Made by a program: the position numbers and the translations under genes. From Planctomycetota bacterium (GTDB lineage: Bacteria > Planctomycetota > Planctomycetia > Pirellulales > Pirellulaceae), in contig JAJSAJ010000573.1 of NCBI GenBank assembly GCA_024274855.1, positions 1 to 10,689 of the forward strand: a stretch of DNA of 10,689 nt. The letters are read 5' to 3'. The notes under the pieces were generated by a model, which saw nothing but the letters and a program-made list of their open reading frames with translations, was not told where the DNA came from and searched no databases. Positions 5,830 to 10,689 of the stretch are shown piece by piece (the first letter of the stretch is position 1; the number at the start of each line of letters is the position of its first letter).

Positions 5830-5887
5830 ATGCTCGGTGAATTGCAAAATGCTCGGTTTGCCTGTGTCGCAGTATTGCATTCTGCGA
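5830..5887. promoter_or_regulatory. Candidate upstream activator sites
   Basis: A dyad TCGCAG-N9-CTGCGA at 5867-5887 is centred about 150 bp upstream of the predicted sigma54 start, a usual distance for enhancer-binding proteins. Nearer the promoter, ATGCTCGGT is repeated directly at 5830-5838 and 5849-5857, 19 bp apart (about two turns). These lie in the 179-bp gap between activator and ORP genes, which contains no other gene. Confidence 0.45.
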
Positions 5888-5902
5888 ACCTGTGGCTCCC
5901 GT

Positions 5903-7267
5903 TCACTCCTTGTGACTGCGGCCATCGGTTGCCGGTAACTCGATACCCAATGCGCGGGCTTTCCGGAACAGTGTGCTCGCGTGGATCCCCAGTTGTTTCG
6001 CCGCTTCCTTGCGGTTTCCTTGGTGGCGGCGCAACGCATCGATGATCAACAGACGTTCCATGTTTTCCAGCGTGGTTGCTTGAGGGGCCGTGATCCATTG
6101 GGACCGGTCCGACCCACGTACGTTTGGTGGGAGGTGTTCCAGTTGGATTAGGCCACTATGGCACAGGACAAATCCATGTTCGATGATGTTTTCCAGTTCG
6201 CGCACATTGCCCGGATAGTCGTATTCCATCAAATGCGCGAGCGCCTCTTCGGAAACACCGATGACGTCCTTTTGTCTCAGCCGACTGAACCGAGTGATGA
6301 AATGATCGATCAATAGGGGAATATCTTCGCGGCGATCTCGCAGGGCGGGGATTGTCAAGCGAACAATATGGATCCGGTAGAAGAGATCTTCACGGAACTC
6401 GCCACGGTTGACCAGTTCTTGCAGGCTCTTGTTGGTTGCGGCGATCACCCGGATATCGACGGAAACCGGTTGATTGGTTCCGAGTGGTTCGAACGTGCGC
6501 TGTTGCAACACTCGAAGAAGTCGCGATTGCATGGCCGGCGAGACATCGCCGATCTCGTCCAGAAAAATAGTTCCCTGATCGGCTATGGCGAACCGTCCCG
6601 GTTTATCGACGCGTGCGTCGGTGAATGCGCCCGCTTTGTAGCCGAACAGTTCGGATTCAAGCAGTGTATCGGGTAAGGCCCCGCAGTTGACGGCGACGAA
6701 CGGTTGATCGTGTCGTCGCGAAAGGTCGTGGATAGCCCGAGCGACCAGTTCTTTACCGGTTCCACTCGCACCTTCGAGCAATACGGTGCTGTCGCTTACG
6801 GCAACTTGCGGCAGAATATCAAACAGATCTTGCATTCGAGGGCTGTGCCCGATGATGTCGGCAAACGTGAATCGAGCTTCGAGTTCGTGCCGCAGTTGCT
6901 CGACGACACTAAGATCTCGAAACGTTTCGACACCTCCGACGATGTTACCCTGCTGATCGCGAAAAACACCGGTCGAGATGCTGATTGGGATACGATCGCC
7001 TTGGGCATTCAGAATATAGATGGCTTGGTTGACAATGGGGCGACCCGTGTCAAGTGTCTGACGCAGGGCACACGCCGTCTCGCAGATGCTGGCTCGAAAC
7101 ACTTCGCAGCAGGGGCGGCCAATGGCTTCTTCACGCGGTACGCCCGTGATCTGCTCGGCCGCACGATTAAAGGACGTTACGTGCCACTGCGTATCGACCG
7201 TGAAAACACCATCGGCAATCGAGTCCAGTATGATTTCCTGGGTTTTCTTGTCTGACGGGATATCCAT
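5903..7267 (-). CDS. PAS-AAA-Fis sigma54 enhancer-binding regulator
   Basis: 454 residues from the ATG at 7267 (MDIPSDKK...). A PAS domain (about 10-120) contains C53, C54, C62 and C66 (PCCEVF...ICETAC), possibly sensing redox state or holding a cluster. The AAA+ sigma54-interaction domain runs about 137-370, with Walker A GASGTGKE (166-173), a GAFTDA loop (213-218) in place of the usual GAFTGA, and Walker B GTIFLDE (232-238). A Fis-type helix-turn-helix lies near 410-445 (GNRKEAAKQLGIHASTLFRK). There is no receiver domain, so it senses directly. A TTG at 7279 is a less likely start. It sits just upstream of the ORP-like genes and the -24/-12 promoter, matching the activator role of DVU2106 in Desulfovibrio. 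Confidence 0.93.
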   Translation of the reverse strand: MDIPSDKKTQEIILDSIADGVFTVDTQWHVTSFNRAAEQITGVPREEAIGRPCCEVFRASICETACALRQTLDTGRPIVNQAIYILNAQGDRIPISISTGVFRDQQGNIVGGVETFRDLSVVEQLRHELEARFTFADIIGHSPRMQDLFDILPQVAVSDSTVLLEGASGTGKELVARAIHDLSRRHDQPFVAVNCGALPDTLLESELFGYKAGAFTDARVDKPGRFAIADQGTIFLDEIGDVSPAMQSRLLRVLQQRTFEPLGTNQPVSVDIRVIAATNKSLQELVNRGEFREDLFYRIHIVRLTIPALRDRREDIPLLIDHFITRFSRLRQKDVIGVSEEALAHLMEYDYPGNVRELENIIEHGFVLCHSGLIQLEHLPPNVRGSDRSQWITAPQATTLENMERLLIIDALRRHQGNRKEAAKQLGIHASTLFRKARALGIELPATDGRSHKE

Positions 7268-7433
7268 CTTGCCCCACAATCCGTATTCACTTCGTTTTTG
7301 AGCGAGCGTTCATCGTCACGGTCGATGGCTGTCTCAAGCTCACACTTCATCATAGCGAGAGCCCTGTCGAAAACCCAGAGCAGGGCGGGGCAGCGTGTTT
7401 GAAGTGAGTTTTCGGAGCCAGAGTATTCGCGGT
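7268..7433 (-). other. Gap between ilvN and the regulator, no gene seen
   Basis: 166 bp. A GCCCTG...CAGGGC stem (7355-7385 area, minus strand) sits after ilvN but lacks a T-tract. I found no convincing promoter for the regulator. A 58-codon frame beginning near 7353 overlaps the regulator start out of frame and has no family resemblance. Confidence 0.4.
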
Positions 7434-7742
7434 CTATTTTCTCAGCCGGCGAAAAACCGGGTGGTCGGATCCGTGGCGGCGTACTTCGGAAACGTCTTCC
7501 AGTTTTAGAATCTGTCGGGTCATTTGATCGAGCCGATCATCTTCGTTGACCAACATCCAGATGCGGCTTGTGCTACCCTCATCGATCGGCATACAGACAA
7601 TCCCCTCGACATTGTAAGCGCGTCGCGAGAAAAGCCCGCAAACGTGGGCCATCACCCCTGGATGATTCCGGACGATCAGCTCCAGAACGGCGCGGGTTTG
7701 CTGGTTCCGTGGTCGGGCCGTATCAGGCGATGGCTGCGACAT
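7434..7742 (-). CDS. ilvN: Acetolactate synthase I small (regulatory) subunit
   Basis: 102 residues with a single ACT domain. LELIVRNHPGVMAHVCGLF, then RRAYNVEGIVCMPI and KLEDVSEVRRHGSD, match the short IlvN of AHAS isozyme I (E. coli IlvN is 96 residues) rather than the 160-residue IlvH type. The ACT domain binds valine for feedback inhibition and stimulates the catalytic subunit. The ATG at 7742 overlaps the last 20 nt of ilvB and has GGAGA about 11 nt upstream, consistent with coupled translation. An upstream ATG at 7778 would lengthen the overlap and add residues absent from relatives. Confidence 0.95.
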   Translation of the reverse strand: MSQPSPDTARPRNQQTRAVLELIVRNHPGVMAHVCGLFSRRAYNVEGIVCMPIDEGSTSRIWMLVNEDDRLDQMTRQILKLEDVSEVRRHGSDHPVFRRLRK

Positions 7743-9414
7743 GACGACGTTCTCCAATCTGGTCCTTATTTGCGGCACCGGGTGGCACCATGGGAAAGAC
7801 TTGCCGACACAGATCGATCGGCACGCGAATCAGGCAAGGGCCGCGGCGATCGAGTGATTGACGCAGCGTTCGGTGAGGGTCGGCTGCCGTGCCCAAGTCA
7901 CAGGCCGGCATTCCAAACCCTCTCGCGATCATGCTGAAATCGACCGACTTCTGAAACTCGGATGCAAAGTGTCGTCCATCATAAAACAGGTCTTGCTGTT
8001 GATGGACCAATCCCAACGCGTTGTTGTCCATAACCACGATCTTCACATTCACATTCTGTTCGACCGCGGTTACCAATTCCTGGATATTCATCATCAGACT
8101 GCCATCACCGCAGAAAGCGACCACGGTTCGCTCCGGTTGTGCCAGCGCGGCACCGATCGCCACCGGCAGGCCGAATCCCATGGTGCCAAGGCCACCGGAC
8201 GTCAGGAACCTGCGTCGGCCGACGATCGGAAATGCCTGAGCCACCCACATTTGATGTTGGCCGACATCTGTCGTTATGATCGCGTCGTCATCGACCGATT
8301 TGGCCACTTGTCTGATCAGGCCATAGGGCGAGCAGACATCATCAAGCCCCGGCATTTCCAGCGGGTGGTCGCGTCTTAATTGAGCGGTGGTTGCCAGCCA
8401 CGCGCTGTGTTCTTGTTGTGGGATGCGTTCGGTCAGGTCGGCCAGGACTTCCGTGGCATCGCCGACGATGCCGGCATGAGCCTGTTTAATCTTGTCCAAC
8501 TCGCTCGGATCGATGTCGATGTGAACAATCTTGGCTTGCGGGCAGAACTGAGTTACTTTTCCGGTGGCACGGTCGTCAAACCGCATGCCAACCGCGATCA
8601 GCAGATCGCATTGTTGCAGGATCTTGTTTGTGAATTTGGCCCCGTGCATTCCGAGCATTCCGATACAGAGCGGGTGATCGGACGGCAGGCTGCCGATCCC
8701 CATCAGTGTGTGCGTGGTGGGCGCCCCGATTTTCTCAGCGAATTGCCGTGCCGTTTCGGCGGCATTGGCGGAAATTATGCCGCCGCCGAGGCAGAGGACC
8801 GGATGATCACTTTGCCGGATCAGTGTCACGGCCGCCTCGCGCTGCTGGGCGTCATTGTGGGGTGGGGCGGTCGGACGGCCTGGGGCAGGCCATCTGGAAA
8901 ACCGCACGCGTTCCGTCTGAACGTCCTTCGGGACATCGACCAATACGGGGCCAGGGCGACCTGACGCGGCAATTCGGAATGCAGCGGGGATCACCTTCAG
9001 CAGTTCTTCAGCCGATCGGACCAGAAAGTTGTGTTTGGTGATTGGAATACTGATCCCATAGGTGTCCACTTCCTGAAACGCGTCCGTTCCTATCATGCGG
9101 CCGGGTACTTGGCCTGTAATGCAGACCAGGGGAACGCTATCCAGTTTCGCATCGGCAACGGCTGTAATGAGATTCGTTGCACCCGGGCCGGAAGTGGCAA
9201 GACAGACCTCCGGCCTCCGGTTGATTCGTGCCAGCCCCTGGGCGATGAACCCGGCTCCCTGTTCATGCCGAGCCAGGACATGCCGGATGCTTGTGCACTG
9301 TGCAATTGCATCGTACAGCGGCAGATTGGCACCCCCGGGAATACCGGCCACTGTTCGGATGCCCTGTTGTTGGAGCAAGTGACAAATTATTTCAGAACCA
9401 GCCATGTCGTACAT
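7723..9414 (-). CDS. ilvB: Acetolactate synthase I large (catalytic) subunit
   Basis: 563 residues, practically the length of E. coli IlvB (562), and very similar throughout to AHAS I: GIPGGANLPLYDA, ARHEQGAGFIAQG with the catalytic E51, TDAFQEVDTYGISIPITKHN, TTDVGQHQMW, the ThDP/Mg motif GDGSLMMN (436-443) and the PMVPPGAAN end. It condenses two pyruvates to acetolactate, or pyruvate plus 2-ketobutyrate to acetohydroxybutyrate, the first common step to Val, Leu and Ile. The start at 9414 (MYDMAG) is chosen for its AAGGGGA seven nt upstream; a longer open frame to 9528 runs through the attenuator terminator and is rejected. Transcription is controlled by the leader at 9473-9717. Confidence 0.97.
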   Translation of the reverse strand: MYDMAGSEIICHLLQQQGIRTVAGIPGGANLPLYDAIAQCTSIRHVLARHEQGAGFIAQGLARINRRPEVCLATSGPGATNLITAVADAKLDSVPLVCITGQVPGRMIGTDAFQEVDTYGISIPITKHNFLVRSAEELLKVIPAAFRIAASGRPGPVLVDVPKDVQTERVRFSRWPAPGRPTAPPHNDAQQREAAVTLIRQSDHPVLCLGGGIISANAAETARQFAEKIGAPTTHTLMGIGSLPSDHPLCIGMLGMHGAKFTNKILQQCDLLIAVGMRFDDRATGKVTQFCPQAKIVHIDIDPSELDKIKQAHAGIVGDATEVLADLTERIPQQEHSAWLATTAQLRRDHPLEMPGLDDVCSPYGLIRQVAKSVDDDAIITTDVGQHQMWVAQAFPIVGRRRFLTSGGLGTMGFGLPVAIGAALAQPERTVVAFCGDGSLMMNIQELVTAVEQNVNVKIVVMDNNALGLVHQQQDLFYDGRHFASEFQKSVDFSMIARGFGMPACDLGTAADPHRTLRQSLDRRGPCLIRVPIDLCRQVFPMVPPGAANKDQIGERRHVAAIA

Positions 9415-9472
9415 CGACGCATCCCCTTCGGTTGTCGCCCCGAAGGCCGTACGGATGTCTTGCCGGTGGTGC

Positions 9473-9510
9473 AAAAGAAAACCCCCACCGAAGCATCGCG
9501 CCGGCGGGGG
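9473..9510 (-). terminator. Attenuator terminator of ilvBN
   Basis: Minus strand CCCCCGCCG (9510-9502) pairs with CGGTGGGGG (9490-9482), with one G-U pair and an 11-nt loop, and is followed directly by TTTTCTTTT (9481-9473). It lies 36 nt after the leader peptide stop and 59 nt before the ilvB ATG, so it can stop transcription before ilvB. Confidence 0.9.
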
Positions 9511-9558
9511 CTCTGTTTTACCAGTCAACTTGTCGCGTTGAACCCCTACGGCGCCTCC
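9498..9558 (-). promoter_or_regulatory. Antiterminator pairing of the ilvBN leader
   Basis: GGCGCCGTAGGGG, which spans the leader peptide's stop codon, can pair with CCCCCGCCGGCGC of the terminator's left arm (GCGCCG with CGGCGC and GGGG with CCCC, around a small internal loop). The two structures are mutually exclusive. A ribosome stalled upstream at Val/Leu codons would leave this segment free to antiterminate, while one reaching the stop would cover it. Bounds are approximate. The AACGCG downstream of the stop can also pair with CGCGTT in the Val codon run. Confidence 0.7.
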
Positions 9559-9650
9559 CTAAGAACGCGCACGACGACGAGAACACCGACGCTTAGCAGC
9601 GCCGGCCCCGTAAGGGATACGTTCAAGTGCTTGATCGTGCGGTCAAACAT
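9546..9650 (-). CDS. ilvBN leader peptide (ivbL-like)
   Basis: 34 codons starting MFDRT, with Val at 11, 21, 23, 25, 26, 27 and 29 and Leu at 9, 13, 18, 19, 24 and 30. The core SVGVLVVVRVL and the final EAP resemble the E. coli ivbL leader (run of Val, then ...NAP). It lies about 30 nt after the promoter start and ends 36 nt before the terminator hairpin. An AGG is located about 7 nt before the ATG. Its role is to sense charged tRNA-Val and tRNA-Leu by ribosome stalling; the product itself has no further role. Confidence 0.88.
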   Translation of the reverse strand: MFDRTIKHLNVSLTGPALLSVGVLVVVRVLREAP

Positions 9651-9688
9651 GGAAAACCTGCCATCGGTACGGAGTTTCAACATCGACA

Positions 9689-9717
9689 AGTATTCCTTGC
9701 ATCGGCAAAAGAGTCAA
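9689..9717 (-). promoter_or_regulatory. sigma70-type promoter of the ilvBN operon
   Basis: Minus strand -35 TTGACT (9717-9712), a 17-nt spacer, and -10 AATACT (9694-9689; four of six matches). The start is expected near 9682, giving an untranslated stretch of about 31 nt before the leader peptide ATG. Confidence 0.65.
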
Positions 9718-9778
9718 GTGGAATTCAGAAACATTCGAGGTTTTGGGAAAAAGAGACCCAAATCGCATGAGTTACGAA

Positions 9779-9857
9779 CGAGGCAGGGCCTCGAACCAAC
9801 GACGAGCTACCGCTCGAAGCGTGTTGGCCCGCTCCCGTGGGTCGCTAGACTGGACTC
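9779..9857. repeat. Dispersed repeat, family 2 (copy 2)
   Basis: CGAGGC-AGG-GCCTCG (9779-9793) followed by CGAGC-TACC-GCTCG and CCCGCTCCCGTGGGTCGCTAGA. The second part is homologous to 2068-2122 at the end of the second ATPase gene. Here it sits between ilvBN and the right repeat block, with no gene around it. Confidence 0.65.
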
Positions 9858-9903
9858 AAAAGGATCGGCTTCTGCGCTATAAGCAAATTAAGGGCCTGCG
9901 AAT

Positions 9904-10090
9904 CAATTGTTGTCGCGTTTACTGGGGGACGATGCGTCGGTCCCGGTCCCCCACCGGGCTTGTCCCGTGGGAACCAAAGTCTCTCAAGCTAAGGGGCAGC
10001 CGAGCGATCGATCCTCCTTAGCTGCGAGACTGATTCACCCATGGGGGTCTGTACGCGGAAGAGTGCGACAGTTATTGATTGGCGAATCCT
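9904..10090. repeat. Right copy of the long inverted repeat, with nested insertion
   Basis: 10009-10090 is the inverted partner of 4131-4225. Outward, 9904-9940 (TTGTCGCGTTTACTGGGGG...) matches the outer part of the left copy, but about 65 bp (9941-10005) are inserted between them. The insertion is another member of the CCC..GGGCTTGTCCC..GGG...AAGTCTCTC.AGCTAA family seen at 10-53. Insertion and host copy face each other (GCTAAGG/CCTTAGC, AGTCTC/GAGACT), forming a large imperfect palindrome. Confidence 0.8.
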
Positions 10091-10412
10091 AACCGCAAAC
10101 ATCGTCCAGTTCTTGGCAGAATTCCAGCGACCTGTGGGAGATTGGCCAATGGGGGCCCCAACGGCAGTGGGTAGTTGGCTTGCCAGCCCGCCGTTTCGGG
10201 GTTCAAAGTCGGCTTAGCTTGCACTTCCACTCGATTGGGCTGACAATGGACACGCCCGCGTCGATACGGGCCAATGCGTGACCGGATGAGTTCGGCCCGC
10301 ATCAAATCGCTCGTGAATGATCTGTCGGTTCAAGGGTCATGCCACATCAAGTATCGCTGACTCGAGCCGAATCGCCGCTCTTCCCGCGGTCGAACATGGA
10401 GGCGTCAAACTG
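10091..10412. other. Spacer before the GTPase gene, no gene seen
   Basis: About 320 bp between the right repeat and the GTPase. Open frames here are short, lack ribosome binding sites and show no family motifs. It presumably holds the GTPase promoter, but I see no clear -35/-10 pair. An in-frame ATG at 10317 could extend the GTPase. Confidence 0.4.
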
Positions 10413-10689
10413 ATGAAGGGACTGCGTTTCAAGGCACTCCGCCATGGATGGGATCGGGGTATGTCACAGCGTGTATTCGAGTTGAAACGCGACCGCCTGA
10501 TCCGAAAAACGCCTCCCCCGACGTTTTGGTTGTTTGGTAAGACTGGAAGTGGCAAGAGCTCGATTATTCGTTTTCTGACCGGTGCCGACGATATTCAAAT
10601 CGGAGACGGTTTTCGGCCGACGACTCGGCGAACGTATCTGTATGAGTTCCCCGACGCCGAGTTGCCCATGTTGCGTTTCCTGGACACGC
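10413..10689 (+). CDS. GTPase, N-terminal part (runs off the window)
   Basis: The first 92 codons of a P-loop GTPase. After a basic N-terminus (MKGLRFKALRHGWDRGMSQR) comes TFWLFGKTGSGKSS with the G1 motif at 42-49, then a threonine-rich G2-like region (FRPTTRRTY, 68-76) and LRFLDT at the very end, the beginning of a DTxG G3 motif. This order fits the Era/HSR1-like, YcjX/DUF697-associated GTPases. The C-terminal part, possibly membrane-attached, is not visible. The start is supported by GGAGG 10 nt upstream; ATG 10317 would add 32 residues of poor quality. It is divergent from the ilvBN operon and unlikely to be functionally tied to it. Confidence 0.8.
   Translation, partial: MKGLRFKALRHGWDRGMSQRVFELKRDRLIRKTPPPTFWLFGKTGSGKSSIIRFLTGADDIQIGDGFRPTTRRTYLYEFPDAELPMLRFLDT

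Noticed and set aside
5724..6098. Upstream extension of the first ORP gene to 6098
   Set aside because: It runs antisense-frame through the end of the regulator gene, and homologues start at MRVALPVW.
9415..9528. Longer ilvB start (TTG at 9528) giving a 601-residue protein
   Set aside because: The extra codons are the attenuator hairpin and T-run; IlvB homologues begin near MYDMAG, and a Shine-Dalgarno sits before 9414.
9031..9882. 283-codon plus-strand open frame opposite ilvB
   Set aside because: Antisense shadow of ilvB and its leader; no motifs and no ribosome binding site.
1..10689. CRISPR array, tRNA, rRNA or transposase gene
   Set aside because: No regularly spaced identical repeats, no cloverleaf with tRNA consensus, no rRNA signature and no transposase motif seen on either strand; mobility of the repeats rests only on their structure.

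Overview
The window reads as accessory or metabolic chromosomal DNA, probably from a member of the Planctomycetota (Pirellulales-like). I infer this from the GC-rich hairpin repeats that litter the intergenic spaces, including one whose accidental translation (REGEDPAEP..., ARQEPRPP) I recall from Pirellula-type genomes, and from the GTPase at the right edge. The taxonomy is an inference, not proven here. All recognisable genes except the last lie on the minus strand, so transcription runs from right to left.

Layout in transcription order. At the right edge (10413-end, plus strand) is the start of a GTPase with an N-terminal P-loop. The spacer 9718-10412 carries two families of palindromic repeats. 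From about 9717 leftward is a complete branched-chain amino acid operon: a sigma70-type promoter, an unlisted 34-codon leader peptide rich in Val and Leu and ending in ...AP, an intrinsic terminator with a competing antiterminator, then ilvB and ilvN of the acetohydroxyacid synthase I type. Next come a PAS-AAA-Fis sigma54 enhancer-binding regulator and a 180-bp regulatory gap with a sigma54-type -24/-12 site and upstream dyad. Then follow two ORP/NifX-like proteins, a 26-codon small ORF, a DUF5320-like coiled-coil protein, an inverted-repeat block and a terminator. The cluster ends with two MinD/ParA-type ATPases carrying ferredoxin inserts, a third NifX-like protein and an MBL-fold hydrolase. 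Positions 1-449 hold only repeats and hairpins.

The left two thirds (450-7267) resembles the ORP (orange protein) complex locus of anaerobes such as Desulfovibrio: paired iron-sulfur MinD ATPases, small NifX-fold metal-cluster proteins and a dedicated sigma54 activator. The ATPases and the Fe-S/Mo-Cu-type cluster-binding proteins probably form one complex, whose expression is switched by the activator. The ilvBN operon upstream is functionally separate and shows textbook attenuation control.

The most notable points are: the ilvBN leader/attenuator; an 82-bp near-identical inverted repeat flanking a 5.8-kb segment (4131-4225 and 10009-10090); a lost stop codon that makes the first ATPase gene overlap the second by 245 nt in another frame; repeat-derived sequence inside or at the end of two proteins; and a sigma54 promoter placed so close to its gene that the mRNA would be almost leaderless.
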